This document shows, in pieces, positions 44,051-53,013 of a stretch of 64,000 nucleotides of DNA (the first letter of the stretch is position 1; each line of letters opens with the position of its first letter). Made by a program: the position numbers and the translations under genes. Where the stretch lies: NCBI GenBank assembly GCA_964291275.2, contig OZ219799.1, positions 496,001-560,000 on the forward strand, in the 5' to 3' direction. The DNA comes from Bin80 sp964291275. Its GTDB lineage: Bacteria > Bacteroidota > Rhodothermia > Rhodothermales > Bin80. The notes below the pieces were generated by a model, which saw only the letters and a program-made list of their open reading frames with translations, had not been told where the DNA came from and did no database searches.

Positions 44051-46300
44051 CTAAATCGAATAAGAGAGTGTGAGATAGAAATTACGGCCCGGGTTGGGCA
44101 GGTTACCGTAACTCAGGTGTTCGTGGTAGTGAATATCGAATACGTTGTCTATGCCGATGCTTAAGTCGGTACCGGAGCCAAGCTTTGTGCCCCCGCGAAC
44201 GTTGACTGTAAAATAGCCATTCGTTCCGTCCTCATCGGCAAAAATGCGGGCTACCCGGTTTTGAGGCATGGCCATTCGGGCTTCAAGTTCGCTCCACCAT
44301 TCATTGCGCATGGCACGAAGACTAGTCCAGCCGGTAAGGGGAGGGATCAGATACATAGGCTCATCAAGCTCCAGGTTCTCCCCCCGTGTATACGAAGCAG
44401 TACCGGTCAACTCAAGCCATTCTCGGAGGACCACTACCACACTCACTTCACCGCCGGCGAGGAATGCAGCAGATGAGTTGTGATAGGTTCTGAATCTTAG
44501 CGCTGATGCATTTTCGAGCAGATCTGCATCATTTCGGCCGCCAATGTAGTGGAGTACGTAATTGGCAAACATGCTGGCACGAAGCCCTACCTTTGACGTC
44601 CATCTCTCGAATCCCAGCTCTGCCTGCGTACTTCTTTCGGGTTTTAGGCGAGGGTTACCGGTGTAGAAGTAGCCGTCGATGTAGTTGTATACATAGTGCC
44701 CGTAATTCTCAACATGTGTGGGGAGCCGACCAACATTTGCCAAGGATAAGCGCAATCGCCCTCTTGAGCCCAGCACTTGCGTTAGGCTGAGACTCACATT
44801 TCCAAGAGTATAGGATCGGGCCAAATCATTAACGCCCCAACGTCCCTGTAACACAGCAACAGCTTCTTCCCGCTGTACTTTACGGGGTGAGTGATCCAAG
44901 CGAAGGCCCAGACGTGCTGTCAGCCCAGTGCGTAGCGGTGCGATGAAGTCTGCGGCTATAGCTCCGTGGAGTATACGTACGTCCCCCAAATTGAGGAGGT
45001 ACATGTCCGGGATATTGTCAAAAACACTGAACATCCACATATCCCCGAAGCTCTTTGTCTCATATGCGTCCAATGTGATCTCTAATCGGTACGCGTCATG
45101 TTCCAGTTCCAAAGTGCTCAGTGCACCGGTCGTACGTGTTTTTCCGAACATCGGCATGTTCATGGCACGCATCACCGTACGCTCCCGAACATCTCTCTTA
45201 AAATCACTCATCCAGTGATCGACGCGGTTGAAATACACCTTTGTTTCCCATCGTGGGATGAAGTGCGTCTCAGGACGCCATGTGTGGGTCAGGCTATAGA
45301 CCTTGGCTTTGGCCAGCGCGGCATCCATTAACAATACAGGATAGCCTACATCCCACGCGTTATCTCCCAAATAGGAGGCTGTGAGTTCGTGTTGCCCACC
45401 AATCCGCTGTGATAGATCAAATTTGTAATTATTCTTTTTGAAGCCGGAATTGGGAATAGGCTCTGCACCTCCCGGGCTAAAATTGCCCGCTGCCTTATAT
45501 GAAAAACTTCCACGTACACTGGTGTTTCCACGGGTAAGTCCACCAGATACACGCCCTTGACGCAATGCTGCGGCAGAGCCATAGCTTAGTTCTGCCTTCG
45601 CATATGGGGGTTGGTCGAACCGCGGTTTTTGGGTTATAAGATTTATTGTTCCGCCAATCTGAGACGATTGTGTCAGGTCAAATCCACCTTTGGTAAGCTC
45701 CAGTTTTTCCAGATTCTCGATCTCAACATAGGAGGATGACGGATCCATCTTATCTACACATGCACCAATAATTTTTATGCCGTCGATTACAAGACCTACC
45801 TGTCCACCACTGAGTCCCCTGATAACAGGCTCCCAGGCAAAATTGGCGCGCTGAATAAAATCAGCACCGGGCACGCGGTCCAGTAGATCCTCAGTCGCCT
45901 TCAAATGGTGTGAAGCCGCTGCAGGATCATTGATTCGGGGGGCTGCACTTTGCACCATTACTTCATCTACTGCGATAACGGCAGGCAGGAGGTGGATTGT
46001 CAGAGGGTCTTGGGAGACAGCTTGTAAGGAGAGTGCAAGCTCGGTCGATGTGTACCCGACAAAGGAGATACGCAAACGATAATCGCCGTTCGGCAAAACC
46101 AGCTCAAAATGTCCATGGTCGTCAGTAGTTGTTCCTGTTTTGCTCCCCAGCACCGTTACCGAGGCAGACACGAGGGCCTCACCAGTCAGGGCATCAACGA
46201 TGTGTCCGTGAACAATATTCTGTCCATACACTTGCAGGGGGCAAAACCCGATGCATGTGGGTAGTAAAAGCCAGAGCAGAGTAATTCTGAATTTCAGCAT
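44051..46300 (-). CDS. TonB-dependent outer-membrane receptor, copper-operon associated
   Basis: 749 residues from the ATG at 46300, which overlaps the upstream stop by one base (TGATG). Signal peptide to about residue 26, then a carboxypeptidase-regulatory domain (about 29-110), a plug domain (about 115-240, with GLSGGQVGLVIDGIKI) and a 22-strand barrel ending in NFYLTLSYSI. It imports a ligand using TonB energy. The ligand is not shown by the sequence; the operon with MbnP and MbnH-like genes suggests copper or a copper complex. The extracellular loops were not analysed for binding residues. Confidence 0.9.
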   Translation of the reverse strand: MLKFRITLLWLLLPTCIGFCPLQVYGQNIVHGHIVDALTGEALVSASVTVLGSKTGTTTDDHGHFELVLPNGDYRLRISFVGYTSTELALSLQAVSQDPLTIHLLPAVIAVDEVMVQSAAPRINDPAAASHHLKATEDLLDRVPGADFIQRANFAWEPVIRGLSGGQVGLVIDGIKIIGACVDKMDPSSSYVEIENLEKLELTKGGFDLTQSSQIGGTINLITQKPRFDQPPYAKAELSYGSAAALRQGRVSGGLTRGNTSVRGSFSYKAAGNFSPGGAEPIPNSGFKKNNYKFDLSQRIGGQHELTASYLGDNAWDVGYPVLLMDAALAKAKVYSLTHTWRPETHFIPRWETKVYFNRVDHWMSDFKRDVRERTVMRAMNMPMFGKTRTTGALSTLELEHDAYRLEITLDAYETKSFGDMWMFSVFDNIPDMYLLNLGDVRILHGAIAADFIAPLRTGLTARLGLRLDHSPRKVQREEAVAVLQGRWGVNDLARSYTLGNVSLSLTQVLGSRGRLRLSLANVGRLPTHVENYGHYVYNYIDGYFYTGNPRLKPERSTQAELGFERWTSKVGLRASMFANYVLHYIGGRNDADLLENASALRFRTYHNSSAAFLAGGEVSVVVVLREWLELTGTASYTRGENLELDEPMYLIPPLTGWTSLRAMRNEWWSELEARMAMPQNRVARIFADEDGTNGYFTVNVRGGTKLGSGTDLSIGIDNVFDIHYHEHLSYGNLPNPGRNFYLTLSYSI

Positions 46301-47094
46301 CAGTGCACGACAAATCCGTTGAAGTCGATGGTATCCCGGGGCATTCCCGGACGCTGTACGAATACGGTCATATCCCAACCTCCCGACATTATGAAATTCA
46401 CAGCGCCCCTGTAACGTCCATTCCGCACGTGAATAGGTGCCTCATAGGGTGTGCTGTGGCCTTGTCCGGCCCCCATGTCCATCCAGGGGTAGAGGTCGAG
46501 CGTGGCATCCTCCAAAGGCATAAATCCTTCATCGGTCAGACGGTGCAATGCAAATTCGATCTCGTCAAGCCCGGTTTCTGGACGTAAAGGCAGCACCCAC
46601 GAGACATAGTATTCGCCGGTATACTGCACCCATACGGACGGTTTTATCTGAACTGGCAGGAAAGCCTCGCCGGATTCACCTCCCGCAGTGTAGGTGATTT
46701 GCAATTGCCAATGGCCTTCCTCACCGTGTGGCTGTATGAATAGCGGAGTGCTTCCAAAGCGCCCGGGCGTATCGGTAATTGTAAGCTTCCCCGCACTTAT
46801 GGGTGACCCTATGGTTCGTCCTGCTGCAATCCATTGAGGCGAAAGGGCAAGATCGGCATCATAAACCGGTGACTGGTCGACCGTTGTCTCGACCCAAATA
46901 GTATTGATGCCTGTGTGGAGCGAATCAGATGCAATTAGACGCATTGCTAAACGCCCATCTTCGAGGACACCAAGCTCCACGGAGGTTTCCACGGGATCGG
47001 TCTCTATCGGATGTTCGCGAAAAAAGTCGGTCTCTGTTATATCAGGCGCACAGCCCGCAACTAGGAGCATTACAAATATTGCAGTCCGGATCAT
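46300..47094 (-). CDS. YtkA/FixH-like lipoprotein
   Basis: 264 residues with a lipobox (MLLVAGCAP, Cys15). Two beta-sandwich-like repeats are suggested: the first around SLHTGINTIWVETTVDQSPVYDADL and the second around WVQYTGEYYVSWV. The C-terminal part contains PWMDMGAGQGHSTPYEAP and GAVNFIMSGGWDMTV, the Met/His pattern seen in YtkA-like domains that accompany copper proteins. It overlaps MbnH by 4 bp and the receptor by one base, so all three are coupled. A role as a periplasmic metal or ligand-binding protein is inference. Confidence 0.75.
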   Translation of the reverse strand: MIRTAIFVMLLVAGCAPDITETDFFREHPIETDPVETSVELGVLEDGRLAMRLIASDSLHTGINTIWVETTVDQSPVYDADLALSPQWIAAGRTIGSPISAGKLTITDTPGRFGSTPLFIQPHGEEGHWQLQITYTAGGESGEAFLPVQIKPSVWVQYTGEYYVSWVLPLRPETGLDEIEFALHRLTDEGFMPLEDATLDLYPWMDMGAGQGHSTPYEAPIHVRNGRYRGAVNFIMSGGWDMTVFVQRPGMPRDTIDFNGFVVH

Positions 47095-48095
47095 GGTCGC
47101 TCCACCCCCGCAAAGGTACTGGTGTCTGTCAGCGAGTGCAGGAACGCTTCGAGATCGGTTCGTTCATGCTTGTTTAGCTTCAGAGGTCTGATCAGCGTGC
47201 TCTTTCCGAACACATCGTTGCCTCCCTGATCATAATGCTCTATGACAGCGGATAACGTTGATAGTCGACCGTCATGCATATAGGGGGCGGTTTGCTCTAC
47301 GTTACGCAGTGAGGGCACCTTGAATTTTCCGTGATCCTCTCTTAGTCCCGTAATCCGTGCACGTCCAGAGTCTTCTGCAGTGACATAGAGTCCGTTGTTT
47401 TCGAACGCAAGGTTGGTAAACAGGAAACCATGGTGGCAGCTAATACATCCAGCTTTCCCCTCAAACAGTGCCAAGCCGCGCTTTTCTGAAGCGCTGAGCG
47501 CTTTGGTCTCTCCCGCTTTGTAGCTGTCATAGCGCGCTCCCCCACTGCGCAGAGTCCGCTGATAGGCCCCGAGTGCCTGGGTCAAACCCCGCAGACTGGG
47601 CGGCACGCCAAACACATCGTCAAAAGCTTCTCGATAAGCCGGTGCAGACTCCAGCCGGCTTAGAACCGAGGCTAGGTCCAGTCCCATTTCGGCCGAGCTC
47701 TGTAGTGGCCCGAACACCTGGTGCTCCAGTGTGATGCTGCCCCCATCCCAGAAAAACAGCTTCTGATAGGCCACATTGATAAGAGATGGAGTATTACGGG
47801 TCCCGGAGCGTCCACTTAGCCCTTGGCTAACCGGTTTTCCATCAGAAAAGAAGTTTTTTGGGATATGGCAGGTTGCACAGGATACTGTGCTGTCGGCCGA
47901 AAGAATCGGATCAAAAAACAGTTGCCTGCCGAGACGGACCTTAGCCTTGGTCAGAGGGTTGTGAGGAGGCACCGGTATCGGGGCAAAACCAACAGGCACC
48001 ACTAGGCTCAGTTTTTCCTCTGGAACTGTGTCCGGGGGCGAGCAGGCTGACATTGCCAGCACAACAAGAACCAGTCTGATGGTATTGCGGAGCAT
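47091..48095 (-). CDS. Di-heme cytochrome c peroxidase-family protein, MbnH-like
   Basis: 334 residues from the ATG at 48095, chosen because it starts a lipoprotein signal peptide (LVVLAMSACS); an ATG at 48140 is also in frame. Two heme-binding CxxCH motifs are present: CATCH (73-77) and CISCH (217-221). The segment APYMHDGRLSTLSAVIEHYDQGG is typical of the family. Next to an MbnP gene, the best match is MbnH, which oxidises a tryptophan of MbnP to kynurenine. A plain cytochrome c peroxidase is the alternative; the axial ligands were not resolved. Confidence 0.85.
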   Translation of the reverse strand: MLRNTIRLVLVVLAMSACSPPDTVPEEKLSLVVPVGFAPIPVPPHNPLTKAKVRLGRQLFFDPILSADSTVSCATCHIPKNFFSDGKPVSQGLSGRSGTRNTPSLINVAYQKLFFWDGGSITLEHQVFGPLQSSAEMGLDLASVLSRLESAPAYREAFDDVFGVPPSLRGLTQALGAYQRTLRSGGARYDSYKAGETKALSASEKRGLALFEGKAGCISCHHGFLFTNLAFENNGLYVTAEDSGRARITGLREDHGKFKVPSLRNVEQTAPYMHDGRLSTLSAVIEHYDQGGNDVFGKSTLIRPLKLNKHERTDLEAFLHSLTDTSTFAGVERP

Positions 48096-48151
48096 CTCTT
48101 GTTTTCCGCAATCAGGGAGTATGGATTGCATCCATGACAATACTGTAGGGT

Positions 48152-48973
48152 CTACCTAATGCCATCTAGCCGGTAGGCAGAGGGTATCTGGGCAGCTACT
48201 GCACGGGCTACCGGCAAATTGTTCATGGTGTGGCAGATTCTCTGATCTGGATCAGTCAAATCCACGTCTTTCAGGAACGCTCCGTAATCAATACTGATGT
48301 CAAGAGTAGCAGGGGTATCGTCGTTAAGCGTAAAGCTCTGCATGAGTGTGATTTCCCTGAGAAACTGTCCTGTACCAAGGTGCACGGCCCAATCATCATC
48401 AGGGACACCATCATCGTCAGTATCCACTTTGCCATCGATTCGAAGAAAGAGGTATCCGGCATTCCAATTCCAGTGATTATTGCGATCCGTTTGTTTGGCC
48501 AGCGGATGTGTGGCAGGCACTTGTGAGGGGTCGATGCGATTGTTCACACCAGCAATGCCAACCTTGAAACGAATGCCTTCGTACTCGCCGGACGGCCAAG
48601 AACCAAGGTCATAAAGGTTTATGCCTGCATCCTGTTTGACGAGGACAATCTTATCCAGCACCGTGTGGGAGATGTCTTCGTCATCGTCATTCTTGGCGGG
48701 GACTGTAAGGGGCTCGTCCTGGGTAGTGACCGTTGTGGTTTCATTTTGCAGGAGAGTTATTTCCGAAAGATACATACGGGCGGAGGTAAAGGAAATTGTT
48801 GCTCCGTTTACATCGTAGTTGGTATTGGAATTTGTGGAAAGTGCCGAACCGTTTACTTCGGGTTTCAGGTTGAGTGTGAGGTCGGTTTGACCACCCCCTA
48901 CTACAGAAGAATCACATCCGGCGAGCAAAAGCAGTACAGCTGTTGCCATGCATAAGCTATTGAGGTATCTCAT
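48152..48973 (-). CDS. mbnP: MbnP-family copper-binding lipoprotein
   Basis: 273 residues with a lipobox at Cys20 (LLLLAGC). The family core is marked by LNLKPEVNGS, ISFTSARMYLSEI, GIRFKVGIAGVNN and ATHPLAK, and by NHWNWNAGYLFLRIDG (Trp168, Trp170) and VHLG (His199). In characterised MbnP proteins a conserved Trp is converted to kynurenine by MbnH and helps bind copper; Trp168 or Trp170 is the likely candidate here. It is followed by the MbnH-like gene. The exact copper ligands are not proven by sequence. Confidence 0.85.
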   Translation of the reverse strand: MRYLNSLCMATAVLLLLAGCDSSVVGGGQTDLTLNLKPEVNGSALSTNSNTNYDVNGATISFTSARMYLSEITLLQNETTTVTTQDEPLTVPAKNDDDEDISHTVLDKIVLVKQDAGINLYDLGSWPSGEYEGIRFKVGIAGVNNRIDPSQVPATHPLAKQTDRNNHWNWNAGYLFLRIDGKVDTDDDGVPDDDWAVHLGTGQFLREITLMQSFTLNDDTPATLDISIDYGAFLKDVDLTDPDQRICHTMNNLPVARAVAAQIPSAYRLDGIR

Positions 48974-49190
48974 TGATGATCATGTCGATTAAACAAGCAC
49001 AACGCACAGGTGCACCGCTATCTGCGTGCACGCCGTCCGGTAAGGAGATGGGAGGTGTAACGTTACTCTTGTTAGCTCTGTACTAACGAGCAATTACTGT
49101 CAGCACCGGTGCCCTCGAGAGAAATACTGGAAGACAGGATGGAAAGCACAGGTTCCCAGCCTACTTGAAGTCGAAGGTATAATTCGAGGG

Positions 49191-49547
49191 TTAGGCGTTG
49201 TGTGGCGGGCCTCGAGCCGAATGAAACTTGAGGAAGGTTGTCGGCCGCTGGATACTGGGGGGATTGAGCAGCGGTTCGGCGGTTTGATCTTTTTCTGGAA
49301 AAGTTACGGGCTCCGCCAGGTCACCAGTCAGGGGCACAGCAAAGAGTGCGAGGTACGGACATGCGGAATGTGCCTCATGGGCATCATGCAGGCATGCCCC
49401 GGACGCTTCTGTTCGGGTTGGGTGGTGCCCAGCAGCAAACATGCCGTCTGCTGCCATATAGATCATGTGCGAGAGAGGAGCCAGCAGGCTTCCACCGACA
49501 AGCACACTTGCTAACAGGACCGACGCCACCCGCCGGGAAAAATACAT
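49191..49547 (-). CDS. Small secreted His/Cys/Met-rich protein
   Basis: 118 residues with a signal peptide or anchor (VLLASVLVGGSLLAP). The mature part is rich in His, Met and Cys: HMIYMAADGMFAAGHH, ACLHDAHEAHSACPY. Such residues can bind copper, and the gene lies immediately upstream of the MbnP-MbnH operon on the same strand (gap 217 bp). It resembles DUF2946-like proteins in overall layout, but no family is confirmed. A copper-sensing or chaperone role is inference. Confidence 0.6.
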   Translation of the reverse strand: MYFSRRVASVLLASVLVGGSLLAPLSHMIYMAADGMFAAGHHPTRTEASGACLHDAHEAHSACPYLALFAVPLTGDLAEPVTFPEKDQTAEPLLNPPSIQRPTTFLKFHSARGPPHNA

Positions 49548-49990
49548 TTACAGAATCGCTAAAAACTGCGACGCACAGGTTCGGAGTTCTCCGGAAAATA
49601 TTCAACCAAGAAACGGTCGTCTATTGCGAAGATGCTCCAAGCACACTCAATTTCGCAAACACCACAGAAAACATCAATTGCACGTACCATAACAACGTAC
49701 AAAAAAAGCCCCCATGGTCGAGACCGAACTTACAGGTGATAGTTTTGATCCCGGATAACCTACGTCCGGTGCCGAAGTTCGGAAAGCAGACGCACAAGCA
49801 GATGCCATTCCATAATGGTGTGATTCTTTCGCTCCATCGCACTCGCTGTTTCTTTTTACAGCAAGTTGGGATTTAATCTAGTTTCTTGCATGAGACTTCA
49901 GTTGATAGAGTATGATGCCTGGTTGTTTGACATCAATCACACTCAATGTGCTCGTTGCATGAGTCCTGTGAAACAGATTCCAGACAGAAA
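49548..49990. other. Intergenic region, 443 bp
   Basis: Nothing coding was recognised. The last 100 bp (from about 49886) matches the region downstream of the intact rpoN (from about 56626), so the rpoN duplication extends beyond the gene. The first 300 bp may hold the promoter of the copper operon, read leftwards. Confidence 0.4.
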
Positions 49991-51381
49991 TCAGGATAAA
50001 ACGATCTCTCTGCGTAGTCGGGCAACGGGCAGCCCCAGTTGTACTCGGTACTTGGATACGGTGCGTCTAGCGATTCTGTATCCTTTCTCCTTCAGGATAA
50101 CCGTAATAGCCTGATCCGTCAGTGGATCTGTCTTGTCCTCCTGCTCAATGATGCCGGAAATAATAGCTCTGACTTCCTTGTTCGACACATTGACACCGGA
50201 CTCAGTCGCTACCCCCTCGGAGAAAAAGTATTTGAGCTCGTAGATACCAAAATCGCACTGAACATATTTTCCACTCACAACACGACTGACAGTCGAAATG
50301 TCCATGTCGATCCGCTGGGCAATATCCTTGAGGATGAGCGGGCGCAGATGCCCCTCTCCCAAAATAAAAAAGGCTTCCTGGAAAGCGACGATCTCACGCA
50401 TGACGGAGAGCATGGTTTGGCGGCGTTGCTGCACTGCGTCAATGAACCACTTTGCCGATTCAAACTTGGAGCGAAGGAATTGCTTCGTTTTTACATCGGA
50501 GGGTTTGTTTGAGCCAGTCTGCTTGTCAGCGGCCATCTTTTCAATCATTTCCCTGTACGGTTTGGAAACCGCAAGCGTTGGGAAATTGCCGGAGTTAAGT
50601 TGAATGACAAACGAGCCGTCAGTATTGCGAACCAGAAAATCAGGAGTCACATAGTTTTCCTGCGGAGTGAACGTGCCCTCTCCAGGTTTGGGGTTGCACG
50701 ATTGGATGAGGTCTATAGCAGATTTGAGAACTGTATCATTAATGCCCAGCCGCTCCTCGATGCGTTCGTACTGTCTTCGGGCGAAGGGAGTAAACAGATT
50801 GCCAACCACCTGGAGAGCGATATCTCGACTGGGAGTATCTTCCGGGATCAATTCCAGGTGGATCAGCAGACATTCCTGCACACTGCGTGCCGCAATTCCA
50901 GGCGGATCGAGACACTGGATAAGGCGCAACACGCGAATCACATCTTCTTCTGTCAGTTCCTCGCGACAGTTGAATGTGATATCATCTACAATTGAGGGAA
51001 TTTCTCTTCGCAGGTAGCCATCCTCGTCAATGGAGCCTATGATTTGCTCCACGATGAGCGTGTCTCGTCTGTCAAGATTCAAGAACTCTTTTGTCCGCGC
51101 AGATGATCAGTCGGAGACTCGCCGGCCGCAAGGGGGATCTCTCGGTCTACCTGGTTATGGTCCACGCGGGCTTTATATCCGTACAGATCGTTTGCGTCCG
51201 GTAACAGATCCTCCAGGTCAAATTCTTCGTCATTGGCGTTGTCAGTGGACTCCTCCCCCGGCTCCGGTGATACCTCGTCAGGTGATCCCTCTTCAAGTAG
51301 CGGATTATCCACCAGCCCCTGCTGAATGCGCTTCAGCACCTCAGAACGAAAAATCGCCGGTTTTTGCAATTGTCTGCTCAC
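49991..51381 (-). pseudogene. Second rpoN copy, N-terminally altered and frameshifted
   Basis: Residues after NPLLEEG match the intact RpoN at 56.7 kb almost throughout, including the helix-turn-helix and RpoN box (ARRTVSKYRVQLG). Two defects are seen. Region I, the Gln/Leu-rich activator-contact segment, is missing; upstream of RIQQ the sequence is unrelated (QLQKPAIFRSEVL). At about 51082 a run of seven A residues in the intact copy (GACAAAAAAAG) is GACAAAAGAG here, one base shorter, shifting the frame. The 3' piece has only a TTG start. It is therefore very unlikely to make a working sigma factor. Confidence 0.88.
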
Positions 51382-51423
51382 TTTTGGAGCACACTAAACA
51401 TTCCTTTCCCAACCTACCCACGC

Positions 51424-52443
51424 TTACCGATACAGCAACCTATGCACCACAACGACCGTATCGCGAAGTTCATATGCTCTCTCGTCAGTTAATAGTGCAA
51501 ATAAACCATCCGGCAACTTTACTGATTCATTATAATTCCCACTCTCCGCTTCATAATAGTCAGCAATCATCTTCACGCGCGGATCCTTATTATCCCTCAC
51601 TAACACAACAACTTGATCGTCGATCACAAACATCGAATAATTCAGTGGAGGTCCGGGCCATCTCATGCCATTCTGCTCGACCATCTCCTCAGGCGGTTCA
51701 AACCCAATTGCTCCAATAGTCCTACGAGCGTACTTCACTTCTCCGTCACTGTTGTACCTAATTAGCGTCGGATACAAATCTGGTACGAAAAGCACATCTT
51801 CACCGTAAGCCCTCAAATTTCCCGGTAATAGATACTTGTTGCGGACATGCAAGTTTTCGTCCAACAGCCTCCCAAACGTCAGTGTATCAACCTTTGAAGA
51901 GGTCACAAAGAATTCTCTATATCCGTAGTCCGAAGATATCAACCAATACTTTCGTCCACTGTTTGTTATGACCATTCTCCTAAAACGATTATCGGGTTCC
52001 TCAATTGACAATAAAGAGCCATCTGGCTGAAAATACGTCAGTCGCCGGTTCATGCTGTCGTATACAAAAACTACCGAATCTCCGATAGTTCCTAAATTTC
52101 CCATTTGCAGCACCTCTCCTGGTGCCGATCCAATGCCCTGACCATACGTCTTTATGTGTCGCCCCAAACTATCGAATGCTTTTACACTCATGTCTCCGTA
52201 ATCTCCAACGTACACGTTCTTTCCCGGACCCTTCAAAACACTGCCTGGGAGATAAAGCACCACGCTGTCATCAACTGGCAAAAAGTGCAATGAATCCAGC
52301 GTCACGTTACGCCACGCACGACTCGTTGCATCTTGTTCGATCAACGGAATTTGAATTTCGACTTGTAGCCGATCAGGCTTCCCACATCCCAAAGAACTGA
52401 TCAACAAAACGCCAACACCGGCAAGCTTCAAGAATTCACTCAT
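51424..52443 (-). CDS. 6-bladed beta-propeller lipoprotein
   Basis: 339 residues with a lipobox (LLISSLGCGK, Cys20). Blade-like repeats include NVYVGDYGDMSVKAFDSLG and RHIKTYGQGIGSAPGEV, the same GxGxGPGE pattern as the propeller at 7.1 kb. Function unknown; it is probably periplasmic or surface-exposed. It lies 14 bp downstream of the broken thioredoxin-like gene and in the same direction as the propeller at 53.0 kb, so the three look like one transcript. Confidence 0.78.
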   Translation of the reverse strand: MSEFLKLAGVGVLLISSLGCGKPDRLQVEIQIPLIEQDATSRAWRNVTLDSLHFLPVDDSVVLYLPGSVLKGPGKNVYVGDYGDMSVKAFDSLGRHIKTYGQGIGSAPGEVLQMGNLGTIGDSVVFVYDSMNRRLTYFQPDGSLLSIEEPDNRFRRMVITNSGRKYWLISSDYGYREFFVTSSKVDTLTFGRLLDENLHVRNKYLLPGNLRAYGEDVLFVPDLYPTLIRYNSDGEVKYARRTIGAIGFEPPEEMVEQNGMRWPGPPLNYSMFVIDDQVVVLVRDNKDPRVKMIADYYEAESGNYNESVKLPDGLFALLTDERAYELRDTVVVVHRLLYR

Positions 52444-52457
52444 ATCACCACCTTCTA

Positions 52458-53005
52458 CTAAACCAGGGTGTTATCAATAAGTAATTGCTCGATTTGGCTT
52501 TCCTGTTTCGCATCCAGCATGCCAATCCATTTATGCTGTACTCTGCCTTCACCATCGACAATCAATATGGTTGGTACATACTCAACATTATAGTCAGACA
52601 CTGGAATGACCATTAACGTATCTACCCGTACTTGATACTTGGCTAGCACGCGCTCTTGAAGTCGGCGGGATTGACTGGTATCAATGACAGCAATAAAAGC
52701 GAGCCGCCTATTCACTTGGCTGCCTTTCAATGTTTTCTGAAGTGTTTTGTAAAATGGCATAGACTGGATGCAGTAAGGGCCAGCACCACCGCACCATCAT
52801 ACTTAGCCCAGTCCTCAAATAATTTGACTTCTCCGACCTTTTGTGTGCCAGCTCTAGTATCAAGATCACTATTTCCCCAGTCGGTAAAAACCGTGAACAC
52901 AACAAACACAATGATAGCTAGCAACAATGTGCTGTGGGCAATGATTTCCAATTTACCCATAGGTTTAAGCGTGCGACTGCAATACGCAAATAATGTTTTC
53001 ATCTT
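52458..53005 (-). pseudogene. Membrane-anchored thioredoxin-like gene with frameshift at the active site
   Basis: The N-terminal frame (from an ATG at 53005, reaching 52727) has one membrane helix and a lead-in YDGAVVLALT that resembles thioredoxin-like proteins. The C-terminal frame (down to 52458) supplies CIQSMPFYKTL and the later VPTILIVDGEGRVQHKWIG, including the cis-Pro strand. The two are in different frames, and the join falls where the CxxC site should be: the Cys in PYC at 52770-52772 is in the second frame and the first Cys is absent. A short deletion at the active site is the simplest reading. Programmed frameshifting is less likely, since no slippery run is seen. Confidence 0.75.
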
Positions 53006-53013
53006 ATAATCCA

